Of a stretch of DNA of 44,598 bases, positions 1-8,624 are shown piece by piece. Source of the stretch: an uncultured Lachnoanaerobaculum sp. (GTDB lineage: Bacteria > Bacillota > Clostridia > Lachnospirales > Lachnospiraceae). The position numbers and the translations under genes are program-made. Location of the stretch: NCBI RefSeq assembly GCF_938015485.1, contig NZ_CALLVU010000053.1:1-44598 (forward strand). The letters are read 5' to 3'. How positions within the stretch are numbered: position 1 is the stretch's first letter; each line of letters opens with the position of its first letter. The notes below the pieces were generated by a model. The model saw only the letters and a program-made list of their open reading frames with translations. It did no database searches and was not told the DNA's origin.

Positions 1-1
1 G

Positions 2-253
2 AAGTCGAATTCGGATAATTTCAGAGAGTCCTCTATACAAGGTGTTATAAAGCGAATCAAGGCAAAAGGTGCCAAACTAGTTATCTACGAGCCTACACTT
101 GAAGACGGTACCACTTTTTTCGGAAGCAGAATTGTGAATAATATTGAAGCCTTTAAAGAAGAAAGTGATGCTATTATTGCCAACAGATATGAAGAATGTC
201 TAAATGATGTAAATACAAAAGTATATACAAGAGATTTGTTCGGAAGAGACTAG
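2..253 (+). CDS. UDP-glucose 6-dehydrogenase, C-terminal fragment
   Basis: The open frame enters from the left edge and stops with TAG at 251-253; about 83 residues are visible. They match the C-terminal UDP-binding domain of UDP-glucose/GDP-mannose dehydrogenases: the KSNSDNFRESS stretch, the conserved YEPTLEDGTTFFGS segment, and the KVYTRDLFGRD ending. The family oxidises UDP-glucose to UDP-glucuronate with two NAD+ in the cytoplasm, feeding capsule or other surface polysaccharide. The catalytic cysteine and Rossmann domain lie outside the window, so the gene cannot be checked for integrity. No clear terminator hairpin follows within the next 100 bases. Confidence 0.85.
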   Translation, partial: KSNSDNFRESSIQGVIKRIKAKGAKLVIYEPTLEDGTTFFGSRIVNNIEAFKEESDAIIANRYEECLNDVNTKVYTRDLFGRD

Positions 254-407
254 ACGGCAAATGTATGTTGATATACTATATAAATGGTTTATAATGTAAT
301 GGATATATTTGTTTTGACGCCATACAGTTATAAAACTTGGTTTTATGCAGATATCATATGATAAATGATGTGTAGAGAATATTCGATTGATTTTAAAGGG
401 GGTATTT

Positions 408-683
408 ATGAATAGTAATTGTGCATTTATCAGTAATGATGACGGGTTTACTATATTTAAATATGACAACTATACAATTAGGTTTAAAGCTCCATATTCT
501 CTTGAGAGGTATACAGATATTGTGGAATGGGATAACGGGTATCTGGTCATTATGGCAAAATATGCACATAATAAAGAGAGTGAAGAAGAGTATATTGACC
601 TGGTTCCAATACTTGAAAATCTTTATATAGAGCCTGATGTCTTTTTGAAGCCTATTAAGGAGGTAAGGATAGATTATGATTGA
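408..683 (+). CDS. small conserved-looking hypothetical protein (91 aa)
   Basis: I do not recognise a characterised function. ATG 408 is chosen because a strong AAAGGGGG ribosome site sits at 395-402; an upstream TTG in the same frame at 387 has no such site. The protein is acidic, soluble and rich in aromatic residues, with no signal peptide, membrane segment or cysteine cluster. It reads as a small beta-rich cytoplasmic protein (YDNYTIRFKAPYSLERY, WDNGYLVIMAKY). Its last codons overlap the start of a short antitoxin-like frame at 676, so the two were probably translated together. A role in a toxin-antitoxin pair is possible from that position but is only inference. Confidence 0.7.
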   Translation: MNSNCAFISNDDGFTIFKYDNYTIRFKAPYSLERYTDIVEWDNGYLVIMAKYAHNKESEEEYIDLVPILENLYIEPDVFLKPIKEVRIDYD

Positions 684-805
684 TATAAAAAAAATAGCTG
701 ATGAGGCGGATCCATTTTATTCAGATAAAAAATATGTCAAGACTTAGAGAGTCTATAAGGCAGGTAAGAGATGGAGAAAAGAAGTTAACTGAGCATGAAA
801 TATAG
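676..805 (+). pseudogene. antitoxin-like remnant split by a frameshift
   Basis: ATG 676 overlaps the end of the preceding gene by 8 bases. It reads MIDIKKIADEADPFYSDKKYVK and then meets a TAG at 745-747. Shifting by one base near 739-742 restores RLRESIRQVRDGEKKLTEHEI up to the TAG at 803-805. The composite resembles the C-terminal part of RelB/DinJ- or Phd-type antitoxins (FYS...RL..SI.Q...G...L.EHE.I). The DNA-binding N-terminal part of such antitoxins is absent. The overlap and the good fit of both halves suggest a recently broken gene, or a sequencing error in the source. Family assignment is by motif resemblance only. Confidence 0.45.
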
Positions 806-820
806 AGGTATAGTTTATGC

Positions 821-857
821 AAAAATAAACAATCGGCTGTAGGAATTTCCTACAGCC
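821..857 (-). terminator. terminator of the PAP2 gene
   Basis: A perfect 10-bp stem (835-844 pairing with 848-857, ATT loop) lies just past the minus-strand stop at 864. On the minus strand it is followed by a T-rich run (complement of 821-834). Confidence 0.7.
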
Positions 858-863
858 CCACTT

Positions 864-1532
864 TTATATCCTTATATTTTCTCTTGCCTCGCGGTTTATC
901 GGCAGCGGTATCTTTGCGTAGATAAGCTGGTAGATAACGTATGATAGGATGGTGGCACCTACCACATCAAGGAAAGAGTGTTGTTTTAAAAACAGTGTTG
1001 ACAGGCATATGGATATCATTATTACAAATGATATTACCTTTACCTTCATGTTGTTGTAGAAGAATCTTGACCTTACAACGGCTACATGAGTGGCTATTGA
1101 GTTGAAGACATGAATACTTGGAAACACATTGGTAGGCGTATCACTTCTGTAGATGAAGGCTACCAATTGTGTAAATATATTTTTGTCCGGGTTAAGGTTC
1201 ATCGGTCTTAAATTGGTTCCGTTCGGAAATATCTGGCAGATGAACAGTGAGATGCTCATGCCGAGCGCCAGGTACAGGCCGAATCTGTAAAACTCATCCA
1301 CATCTTTGAAAAAGAAAAAGATTAGCACGGATGATACATATATAAACCAAATGAAGTATGGGATGATGAAGTATTCGTTGAACGGAATAAGATCATCTAC
1401 CCAAGTGTGCATTATATGATAGTCACTGACTACAGTTCTCTCAAGATACATATACCATGGTAAATATATGAAACTATATAAAAAAACCCATGCGTGTTTA
1501 TACTTTCTCAAAAAATCTGTTATTTTTTTCAT
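864..1532 (-). CDS. PAP2-family membrane phosphatase
   Basis: A 222-residue integral membrane protein with about five to six hydrophobic segments. It carries the phosphatidic acid phosphatase type 2 signatures FPSIH (residues 137-141) and H-x3-D in KQHSFLDV (H185, D189), which supply the catalytic histidines. An RP pair at 109-110 may be the remnant of the first motif, whose lysine is not at the usual position. This points to the Aur1/inositol-phosphotransferase-like branch rather than a classical undecaprenyl pyrophosphatase. The start at 1532 is preferred over 1592 because GGGGAG lies just upstream on the minus strand. The likely role is dephosphorylation of a lipid phosphate at the membrane; the substrate is unknown. 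Confidence 0.85.
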   Translation of the reverse strand: MKKITDFLRKYKHAWVFLYSFIYLPWYMYLERTVVSDYHIMHTWVDDLIPFNEYFIIPYFIWFIYVSSVLIFFFFKDVDEFYRFGLYLALGMSISLFICQIFPNGTNLRPMNLNPDKNIFTQLVAFIYRSDTPTNVFPSIHVFNSIATHVAVVRSRFFYNNMKVKVISFVIMISICLSTLFLKQHSFLDVVGATILSYVIYQLIYAKIPLPINREARENIRI

Positions 1533-1644
1533 AGTATCTCCCCTATTTATTTTACATATCAATAGATATTTTCTAATTGATTGTATAGCCATATGAAAAA
1601 TAATTCAAGTAAATTGGCAAAACAGATATTACAATTTCTTGAAG

Positions 1645-1676
1645 AAAAAATAAAAAAGCACTGCATCAGTGCTTTT
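1645..1676 (-). terminator. terminator overlapping the end of the D,D-carboxypeptidase gene
   Basis: A GCACTG/CAGTGC stem (1658-1663 with 1667-1672) is followed on the minus strand by a T-rich run (complement of 1645-1657). The stop codon at 1666-1668 lies inside the hairpin. Confidence 0.8.
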
Positions 1677-3144
1677 CTATTATATATTTTGCCTCATCCT
1701 CGCTTATACCGCAATCTGTAGCACTCCATCCGTTTTTCAAAAGTCCGTATATTCTAAGCTCACGGTCACTGAGATCGCTCTTTTTTTTAGATAAATGAAC
1801 TCTGATTGAGATGATAATTATAAGAAGCAGTATAATGCCTGCGATGCCGCCTCCTATAATCATGTTTTTCTTTGAAATACTAAGCATTACATTTGAAAAA
1901 CCTTGAGTACCTGTATTAGCGGTACTTGTAGGGTTCGAATTATTAGTTGCGGTTGAAGCGGTCTCACCGGTATTATTATTTGAGTTTATCTCATAGCTTG
2001 CATTCTTTTTTGCAATTATATCTACAGAACCTACAGGCCTGCCGTTATATTTATAATCTATCTTACAAAGTGAATTGGAGGTAGGGCTTTCAGACTGCTC
2101 AAAGTCCATAGCCGACTCCACTTCAGATACATCCGCATCATTTGGAAGTGTTATGGATGCGTTGTCATCAGGCTCTATAGTGTATTCATTAAAATTAGGT
2201 ATCAGTGCAAGATTGCTTTTAAAGTTTGTACCGATATCTGATGATTTAAGTTTTACATTTTTGAAGTTTGCAAAACCGAAATCAAGCAAGCTCTGTGTAT
2301 CCACATAATGTGTCTTGTTTCCGTTCAGTACTACTGTAATAAGTCCTATCTTGTCGGTTCTTGCATAGGTCACCAGTGTATTTCCAGCCAAGGTGGTATA
2401 GCCTGTCTTTCCGCAGATGGCGTTTTGGTAGTAATTACCCGAGTTTTTCCTCAGCATGGAGTGGTGACTGTAAAGCGTCTGACCGGTAGGTACTCTGCTT
2501 GTAGGCGGCAAATTATAATATGTTGCGGAGTCAATCTCCGTAACGGTAGGATTTTTGAATGCCGCGCGACTTATAAGTGCGTAGTCATAGGCACTTGTGT
2601 AGTGTTCGGGGTTGTTCAGACCGCTTGGATTTGCAAAGTGTGAATCCTTGCATCCGAGTGAAGCGGCCTTATCATTCATCATTTTTGCAAAGGCTTCTAT
2701 GCTTCCTGCAGTATGCTCAGCCAGTGCATTGGCGGCCTCGTTTGCAGACTGTAAAAGCATGGCATATAGGCAATCCCTTACGGTAAGGGTATCACCTGCA
2801 TCTATGCCTGCACTTGATGAACCGGGTTCCACATTGTATACTGCGTTTTTTGAAAAAGTTACCGTGTCATCCAAGTTACAATTCTCGACCACTATCAGTG
2901 CTGTCAAAAGCTTGGTAATACTGGCAGGATAGTAGTGCTCATGCATGTTTTTACCATATATAACCGCTCCGGAGTCGGCATCCATAAGTATGGCGCCTTC
3001 TGATAAAACATTTACATTTTCAGGCCAGTCCACATATGCAAATGTATTCATCGGCATGCTAAATACGGTAATCAATGTTAAAAAAAGTATTAGAGTTAAT
3101 TTTTTTAGGTTTTTTATTTTTGCGTTCATTCTTATATTATGCAT
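1666..3144 (-). CDS. serine-type D-alanyl-D-alanine carboxypeptidase (PBP5/DacF-like, S11 family)
   Basis: A 492-residue exported enzyme trimming the terminal D-Ala of peptidoglycan stem peptides. The N-terminus has a basic stretch and a hydrophobic signal sequence to about residue 36. The three active-site motifs are intact: SITK (75-78), SAN (133-135) and KTG (246-248). After the catalytic domain come a beta-rich PBP5-C-like region, a Ser/Thr/Asn-rich linker (about 385-420), one membrane segment (about 432-455) and a short basic cytoplasmic tail. Membrane anchoring by a true C-terminal TM plus a roughly 40-residue tail differs from the amphipathic helix of E. coli PBP5. ATG 3144 lacks a strong ribosome site; ATG 3129 is an alternative. 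The PAP2 gene next door also acts at the envelope. Confidence 0.93.
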   Translation of the reverse strand: MHNIRMNAKIKNLKKLTLILFLTLITVFSMPMNTFAYVDWPENVNVLSEGAILMDADSGAVIYGKNMHEHYYPASITKLLTALIVVENCNLDDTVTFSKNAVYNVEPGSSSAGIDAGDTLTVRDCLYAMLLQSANEAANALAEHTAGSIEAFAKMMNDKAASLGCKDSHFANPSGLNNPEHYTSAYDYALISRAAFKNPTVTEIDSATYYNLPPTSRVPTGQTLYSHHSMLRKNSGNYYQNAICGKTGYTTLAGNTLVTYARTDKIGLITVVLNGNKTHYVDTQSLLDFGFANFKNVKLKSSDIGTNFKSNLALIPNFNEYTIEPDDNASITLPNDADVSEVESAMDFEQSESPTSNSLCKIDYKYNGRPVGSVDIIAKKNASYEINSNNNTGETASTATNNSNPTSTANTGTQGFSNVMLSISKKNMIIGGGIAGIILLLIIIISIRVHLSKKKSDLSDRELRIYGLLKNGWSATDCGISEDEAKYIIEKH

Positions 3145-3345
3145 CTATTGTTTAAATTAGTAAAGTAAAAGAATTATGAATATTTACAGCTGAATATTTT
3201 CAAAGCTGATAAAGTTTTACGAATTATCAATTCCATATTGCGGGCAGGACAAAGAAATATTATAATAGAAATACTGCATTGCGATTTTCAAATGAGATAT
3301 CGCATTTTTTATGTAAGATATATTGCTTTTGTGAAAGGGAAAGAT

Positions 3346-4713
3346 ATGAAATATGATGTAATGATAATAGGAGCAGGTCCGGGAGGAATCTTTTCTGCTT
3401 ATGAACTTATAACTCAGGACAGCTCACTAAAAATTGCAGTCTTTGAGTACGGTAATCCTCTTGAGAAGAGGCATTGTCCGATAGACGGCGATAAAATAAA
3501 GTCCTGTATCAATTGTAAGAGTTGCGGTATTATGAACGGTTTCGGTGGTGCAGGTGCATTCTCGGACGGAAAGTACAATATCACAAATGAGTTCGGAGGT
3601 ACTTTGCACGAGTATATCGGAAAGAAAAAGGCCATTGAGCTTATGCACTATGTTGACGGTATCAATGTAAAATACGGCGGAGGCAAGACAAAGCTTTATT
3701 CCACAGCCAACTCCGATATAAAGAGACTTTGTCTTCAGAACAATTTGCATTTGCTTGATGCAAGCGTTCGTCACCTTGGAACCGATATAAACTATGAAGT
3801 GCTTGAGAACATCTACAATTATCTTAAGGATAAGGTGGAATTCCATTTCTCAACACCTATAAAGAAAATAGAAAAGCTTGAGAAGGGATATAAGATTTAC
3901 TCAAAGGATAATGAGTTTGAGGGTGATAAGTGTATAGTATCTGTAGGTAGAAGCGGAAGTAAGTGGATGGAACAAATCTGTAAGGAACTGAAGATCCCTA
4001 CCAAGTCAAACCGTGTGGATATCGGTGTGAGAGTGGAGCTTCCTGCAGAAATATTCAGACATCTTACAGACGAGCTTTATGAGAGTAAGATTGTATACAG
4101 AACCGAGAAGTATCAGGATCTTGTAAGAACCTTCTGTATGAATCCTAAGGGTGCGGTGGTAAATGAGAATACCAACGGCATCGTTACCGTAAACGGACAC
4201 AGCTATGAAGACCCGGCTCTTCAGACTGAAAATACCAACTTTGCACTTCTTGTTTCAAAGCATTTTACAGAGCCTTTTAAGGACAGTAACGGCTACGGTG
4301 AGAGTATTGCCAGACTTTCAAATATGCTTGGCGGCGGTGTAATGGTTCAAAGGTTCGGAGATCTTATAAGAGGTCAAAGAAGTAGTGCCGGCAGAATCAA
4401 TAAGTCATTTATGACTCCGACTCTTAGCGCCACTCCTGGAGATTTGTCTTTGGTTATTCCGAAGAGAATTCTTGACGATATTATCGAGATGATCTATGCG
4501 CTTGATAAGATTGCACCGGGTACTGCAGGTGATGAGACATTGCTTTACGGTGTTGAAGTTAAGTTCTACAATATGGAGGTTGAGCTTGATAACAATCTTG
4601 AGACCATCCATAAGGATTTGTATGTAATAGGTGACGGCAGCGGTGTTACACATTCACTTTCACATGCTTCTGCAAGCGGTGTATTTGTGGCAAGACATAT
4701 ATTAGGAAAGTAA
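3346..4713 (+). CDS. FAD-dependent dehydrogenase (COG2509-type)
   Basis: A 455-residue cytoplasmic flavoprotein. It has an N-terminal dinucleotide-binding motif (GAGPGG, residues 9-14), the conserved GGAGAFSDGK segment (67-76) and a C-terminal FAD motif GDGSGVTHSL. This matches the uncharacterised FAD-dependent dehydrogenase group of COG2509, whose substrate is not known. A cysteine set C44-x9-C54-x2-C57-x2-C60 lies just before the glycine-rich segment. ATG 3346 is chosen because GAAAGGGA sits 6 bases upstream and the protein then starts directly with the Rossmann strand; the frame is open back to 3238. It stands alone, with a terminator at 4815. Confidence 0.85.
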   Translation: MKYDVMIIGAGPGGIFSAYELITQDSSLKIAVFEYGNPLEKRHCPIDGDKIKSCINCKSCGIMNGFGGAGAFSDGKYNITNEFGGTLHEYIGKKKAIELMHYVDGINVKYGGGKTKLYSTANSDIKRLCLQNNLHLLDASVRHLGTDINYEVLENIYNYLKDKVEFHFSTPIKKIEKLEKGYKIYSKDNEFEGDKCIVSVGRSGSKWMEQICKELKIPTKSNRVDIGVRVELPAEIFRHLTDELYESKIVYRTEKYQDLVRTFCMNPKGAVVNENTNGIVTVNGHSYEDPALQTENTNFALLVSKHFTEPFKDSNGYGESIARLSNMLGGGVMVQRFGDLIRGQRSSAGRINKSFMTPTLSATPGDLSLVIPKRILDDIIEMIYALDKIAPGTAGDETLLYGVEVKFYNMEVELDNNLETIHKDLYVIGDGSGVTHSLSHASASGVFVARHILGK

Positions 4714-4814
4714 ATAGATAAAAAATATATATAGATAATAGCAATGAATATATCTATAAAACGAATATATAACATAAATATATTCAAAAAAGCTATATAA
4801 AATACATTATTTTT

Positions 4815-4846
4815 AGTGCAGATACCCAAAATCTGCACTTTTTTTA
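4815..4846 (+). terminator. terminator after the FAD dehydrogenase
   Basis: A 9-bp stem AGTGCAGAT/ATCTGCACT (4815-4823 with 4831-4839) with a 7-base loop is followed by a run of T. Confidence 0.9.
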
Positions 4847-4847
4847 G

Positions 4848-4876
4848 TATACAAAAATATTTTTCAGTGTTAGAAT
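4848..4876 (+). promoter_or_regulatory. likely promoter for the C_GCAxxG_C_C / TDT operon
   Basis: TATACA (4848-4853), a 17-bp spacer and TAGAAT (4871-4876) with TG one base upstream of the -10 (extended -10). It lies 28 bases before the start codon at 4904, directly after the previous terminator. Confidence 0.5.
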
Positions 4877-4903
4877 ATATGAAAAAGTTTTTTGGAGGAA
4901 ATT

Positions 4904-5389
4904 ATGAACATCAAAAGTGAAATAAGTGCTGACAAGGTAAGACAGGACGCTGAGGACAATTACAGAAACGGATATTTTTGCTGCGAAGCTCTAATGGCGG
5001 CAATTGTAGACAATTTTGAGATGGATGTACCGAGAGAGGTTATAGCTATGTCGTCAGGTATGGCTGTAGGCGCAGGAAAGAGCGGATGTATGTGCGGCGC
5101 TCTAAACGGCGGAATCATGGCCCTCAGTATGGTATTCGGAAGAACCGAGCAGAACGGTCCGAAGGATCCTAAGGTTGTGAAGTGTATGGAGCTCACACAT
5201 GAACTTCACGACTATTTCAGAGAGGCAAACGGAAAGCATTCAAACTGCTGCAGAGTACTTACAAGAGAGTTTGATATGGGTGCGGGAGAACATAAGGAGC
5301 AGTGCATCAGATTTACAGGAATTGCCGCCAAGAAAGTTGCGGAGATTATAATTAGAGAAAAGGGATTAAAAAACTTAGACGAAGAGTAA
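4904..5389 (+). CDS. C_GCAxxG_C_C family protein
   Basis: A 161-residue soluble protein of the cysteine-rich C_GCAxxG_C_C family, which is thought to bind a metal or redox centre but has no assigned reaction. The visible cysteines are CCEA near residue 26, the CMCGALNGG segment near residue 62 and CC around residue 115, plus one near 135. This order and spacing match the family. The start is set by TTGGAGGAA at 4892-4900 just before ATG 4904. It is followed 9 bases after the stop by a TDT-type transporter, so both are probably co-transcribed. The pairing hints at handling of a small oxyanion or sulfur species, but nothing here proves it. Confidence 0.85.
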   Translation: MNIKSEISADKVRQDAEDNYRNGYFCCEALMAAIVDNFEMDVPREVIAMSSGMAVGAGKSGCMCGALNGGIMALSMVFGRTEQNGPKDPKVVKCMELTHELHDYFREANGKHSNCCRVLTREFDMGAGEHKEQCIRFTGIAAKKVAEIIIREKGLKNLDEE

Positions 5390-5398
5390 GAGGGTGAT

Positions 5399-6367
5399 AT
5401 GAATTTTTTGAAACGAGTACCGCTGCCTTTAAGTGGTGTTGCACTTGGATTTGCCGCACTTGGAAATCTGCTTGCAGCTTATAATATGTCTTTTAAGATA
5501 ATCTGCGGGATTTTGGCTTTTGTAGGACTTTTGTTTGTTGCAGGAAAATATCTGTCAAATCCGCAAGTTTTTGCTACAGATATGAAAAATCCTGTAATTG
5601 CAAGTGTTTCAGGCACATATACTATGGCTTTAATGCTTTTGGCAGGTTATATAAAGCCTGTTTTGCCTGCATTTGCCATTGTAGTGTGGTATATAGCGAT
5701 TGTATTTCATTTTATATTGATAGTATATTTTACACTCAATATAGTTTTGAAGATAAAATTGCCTGATGAGATGATGAAGATTGCAGCCAGCTTTTTTATC
5801 GTATATGTCGGAATAGTGGTAGCTTGTGTTACGGCACCGGCTTTTAAAAATATAGCACTCGGTCAGATCTGCTTTTGGATAGGATTTATACTTTATATAC
5901 CTTTCTTTATATATGTATCATACAGATATATAAAGCTTGGAAATAAAAAGATTGAGGCTAAGGCGCTTGCCTGTATCTATGCGGCACCGGCAAGTCTTTG
6001 TGTGGCAGGTTATATAAGTTCGTTTGAGCAAAAGAATATGTCACTGCTTACAGGAATTTATATCTTTTCATTACTTATGTATCTGGTCGGAATAGTGGTT
6101 GCGCTGGATCTTTTCGGAAGCTTTTTAAAGAACAAGAATTTTAAGTTTTATCCGAGTTTTGCAGGGCTTACTTTCCCTTTTGTAATCAGTGCTATTGCGA
6201 CAAAGCAGTTTAATGCGGTGCTTACAAAGGCGGATATACAGATGTCAATAAGACCTGTACTTCCGATGCTTTTTAATATTGAACTTGTAATTGCTATAAT
6301 CGGAGTGGTATTTGCGGCTCTATGCTTTGCGAAGCATGTGTTTGGTAAAGAAGTTAATAATAAGTAA
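5399..6367 (+). CDS. TDT-family transporter (TehA/SLAC1-like)
   Basis: A 322-residue inner-membrane protein with about ten hydrophobic segments. It starts with the PLPLSGVALGFAALGN pattern typical of the tellurite-resistance/dicarboxylate transporter (TDT) and SLAC1 anion-channel family. Members move malate, sulfite, chloride or tellurite-related anions; the substrate here cannot be read from sequence. ATG 5399 follows a GAGGGTG site and lies 9 bases after the C_GCAxxG_C_C gene. A strong terminator follows at 6383. Confidence 0.85.
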   Translation: MNFLKRVPLPLSGVALGFAALGNLLAAYNMSFKIICGILAFVGLLFVAGKYLSNPQVFATDMKNPVIASVSGTYTMALMLLAGYIKPVLPAFAIVVWYIAIVFHFILIVYFTLNIVLKIKLPDEMMKIAASFFIVYVGIVVACVTAPAFKNIALGQICFWIGFILYIPFFIYVSYRYIKLGNKKIEAKALACIYAAPASLCVAGYISSFEQKNMSLLTGIYIFSLLMYLVGIVVALDLFGSFLKNKNFKFYPSFAGLTFPFVISAIATKQFNAVLTKADIQMSIRPVLPMLFNIELVIAIIGVVFAALCFAKHVFGKEVNNK

Positions 6368-6382
6368 TAGAGTGTTTAGATG

Positions 6383-6420
6383 AAAAGGCTGACCGATATG
6401 GTATCGGGAAGCCTTTTTTT
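6383..6420 (+). terminator. terminator after the TDT transporter
   Basis: A two-part stem, AAGGCT/AGCCTT outside and CCGATA/TATCGG inside, separated by a small GA/GA internal loop, is followed by seven T. Confidence 0.9.
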
Positions 6421-6440
6421 GATGAAATTTTTATTTTATT

Positions 6441-6450
6441 GTGCTATAAT
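6441..6450 (+). promoter_or_regulatory. extended -10 promoter element for glnN
   Basis: GTGCTATAAT gives a perfect -10 with upstream TGn, about 60 bases before the start at 6510. No good -35 is present at 17-18 bp spacing. The leader holds a short GACAC/GTGTC dyad at 6468-6480. No glutamine riboswitch pattern was recognised. Confidence 0.5.
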
Positions 6451-6509
6451 CTTTGCGAAAACTTGGGGACACCGGGTGTCGGTTTTACATAATTTTATGA
6501 AAGGTGCAT

Positions 6510-8624
6510 ATGGAGAAAAGAGATACAATTACAGAGATATTTGGAGCTAATGTATTCAATGATGAGGCAATGCAGGTATATTTACCGAAGGCGGTATTTA
6601 AAAAGTTAAAAAAGACTATTGAAGACGGACTTGAGCTTGACAATGATATAGCGGATTCGGTGGCTCACGGAATGAAAGAGTGGGCTATAGACAGGGGAGC
6701 TACACATTATACTCACTGGTTTCAGCCGCTGACAGGTGTAACCGCAGAAAAACATGATTCTTTTATTTCCGCACCGAAAAACGGCAAGGTTATAATGGAG
6801 TTTTCAGCAAAAGAGCTTACAAAGGGAGAGTCGGATGCTTCAAGCTTTCCTTCAGGAGGTCTGAGAGCGACATTTGAGGCCAGAGGATATACCGCATGGG
6901 ATTGTACTTCTCCGGCATTTTTAAAGAAGGATTCACTTGGAGTCACTTTATATATACCTACAGCGTTTTGTTCATATAAGGGTGAGGCGCTTGATAAAAA
7001 AACTCCGCTGCTTCGTTCCATGCAGGCTATAAATACACAGGCACTTAGAATACTCAGACTTTTCGGTAACACCACATCACACAGAGTAGTGCCGTCTGTA
7101 GGTGCGGAACAGGAGTATTTCATTGTTGACAGGGATAAGTATCTGCAAAGAAAAGACCTTATATATACAGGCAGGACACTTTTCGGAGCGATGCCTCCAA
7201 AGGGACAGGAGCTTGAAGACCACTATTTCGGCTCTATCAGAGAGAGAATAGCTTCATATATGAATGATATCAACCATGAGCTGTGGATGCTTGGAGTGCC
7301 GGCAAAGACACAGCACAACGAGGTGGCTCCGGCACAGCACGAACTTGCACCTGTATATGAGCAGGTAAATGTAGCCGTAGACCACAATCAGGTGACTATG
7401 GAGACAATGAAAAAGGTGGCCGGAAGACATGGACTTACCTGTTTGCTTAATGAGAAGCCTTTTGCAGGTGTGAACGGTTCGGGAAAGCACAACAACTGGT
7501 CGCTGACAAGTGATGACGGAATAAATATGTTAAATCCCGGAGATACACCGCATGAGAATATACAGTTTTTACTTGTACTGGCATGTATACTTAAGGCGGT
7601 TGACAGGCATGCTGATTTGTTGCGTGAGTCTGCAGCCTGTGTAGGTAATGACCACAGACTTGGAGCACATGAGGCACCTCCTGCAATCATATCGGTATTT
7701 TTGGGAGACCAGCTTGAGGATGTTATAGATCAGCTTTGTTCTGTAGGTGAGGCTACACATTCCATTCAGGGCAGCAAGTTAAGAACAGGTGTGGCCACAT
7801 TGCCGAACTTTGAAACGGATGCTACGGACAGAAACAGAACATCACCTTTTGCATTCACCAACAATAAGTTTGAGTTCAGAATGGTAGGTTCTTCAGATTC
7901 CATAGCTTCTCCGAATATTGTACTAAATACTATAGTGGCGGAAAGCTTTAAGGAAGCTGCAGATATACTTGAAGCGGCCGAGGATTTTGATGAAGCCGTA
8001 CATGATATGATAAAGCAGCTTTTTACTGCTCATCGAAGGATTATATTTAACGGAAACGGATATTCAAAGGAATGGGTAGAGGAGGCCAAAAAAAGAGGAC
8101 TGTCCAATCTGCCGAGTATGATTGACGCTATTCCTGCTTTGGTTTCTGAAAGTTCAATAAAGCTTTTTGAGAGTTTTGAGGTGTTTACAAGAAAAGAGCT
8201 TGAGTCAAGGGTCGAGATAGAGTATGAGGCATATTCAAAGGCAATCAATATAGAAGCAAAGGCTATGATTGATATTGCAGGAAAGTCTATAATACCTGCG
8301 GTTATAAGGTATACAACAAGGCTTGCAGACTCTATTATAAAGTTAAAGACCGCTATGAGCGATATAGAGACTTATGCACAAAGCTCTATTCTTATAGATG
8401 TGAATGAGCATTTAAAGAGTGCAAAGCTGGCACTTGAAAACTTGATAAAGCTTATGGATGATGCAGGTGAGGTTGTAGGCATAGATAAGCATGCAAGATA
8501 TATGAGAGAAGTGATTGTACCGGCTATGGAAGAGCTGAGAAAGCCTATTGATGAACTTGAGATGATAGTGGATAAGGAGCTTTGGCCTATGCCGAGCTAC
8601 GGCGATCTTTTATTTGAGGTGTAA
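6510..8624 (+). CDS. glnN: glutamine synthetase type III
   Basis: A 704-residue cytosolic ligase converting glutamate, ammonia and ATP to glutamine. The length of about 700 residues and the N-terminal EIFGANVFND and GGLRATFEARGYTAWDCTSP segments identify the GSIII class, distinct from the roughly 450-residue GSI. Catalytic-core stretches include VGAEQEYFIVD, GVPAKTQHNEVAPAQHELAP and NEKPFAGVNGSGKHNNWS. ATG 6510 has AAAGG upstream; a GTG two codons earlier is less likely. The stop overlaps the next gene (TAATG). No PII or AmtB gene is nearby, so control is not visible beyond the promoter. Confidence 0.96.
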   Translation: MEKRDTITEIFGANVFNDEAMQVYLPKAVFKKLKKTIEDGLELDNDIADSVAHGMKEWAIDRGATHYTHWFQPLTGVTAEKHDSFISAPKNGKVIMEFSAKELTKGESDASSFPSGGLRATFEARGYTAWDCTSPAFLKKDSLGVTLYIPTAFCSYKGEALDKKTPLLRSMQAINTQALRILRLFGNTTSHRVVPSVGAEQEYFIVDRDKYLQRKDLIYTGRTLFGAMPPKGQELEDHYFGSIRERIASYMNDINHELWMLGVPAKTQHNEVAPAQHELAPVYEQVNVAVDHNQVTMETMKKVAGRHGLTCLLNEKPFAGVNGSGKHNNWSLTSDDGINMLNPGDTPHENIQFLLVLACILKAVDRHADLLRESAACVGNDHRLGAHEAPPAIISVFLGDQLEDVIDQLCSVGEATHSIQGSKLRTGVATLPNFETDATDRNRTSPFAFTNNKFEFRMVGSSDSIASPNIVLNTIVAESFKEAADILEAAEDFDEAVHDMIKQLFTAHRRIIFNGNGYSKEWVEEAKKRGLSNLPSMIDAIPALVSESSIKLFESFEVFTRKELESRVEIEYEAYSKAINIEAKAMIDIAGKSIIPAVIRYTTRLADSIIKLKTAMSDIETYAQSSILIDVNEHLKSAKLALENLIKLMDDAGEVVGIDKHARYMREVIVPAMEELRKPIDELEMIVDKELWPMPSYGDLLFEV

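Noticed and set aside
2075..2932. Several plus-strand frames opposite the D,D-carboxypeptidase gene
   Set aside because: They overlap a gene with all three catalytic motifs and have no independent start signals.
4763..4785. AT-only inverted repeat GAATATAT/ATATATTC after the FAD dehydrogenase
   Set aside because: It consists almost entirely of A and T, so it is expected by chance here; the GC-containing hairpin at 4815 explains termination.
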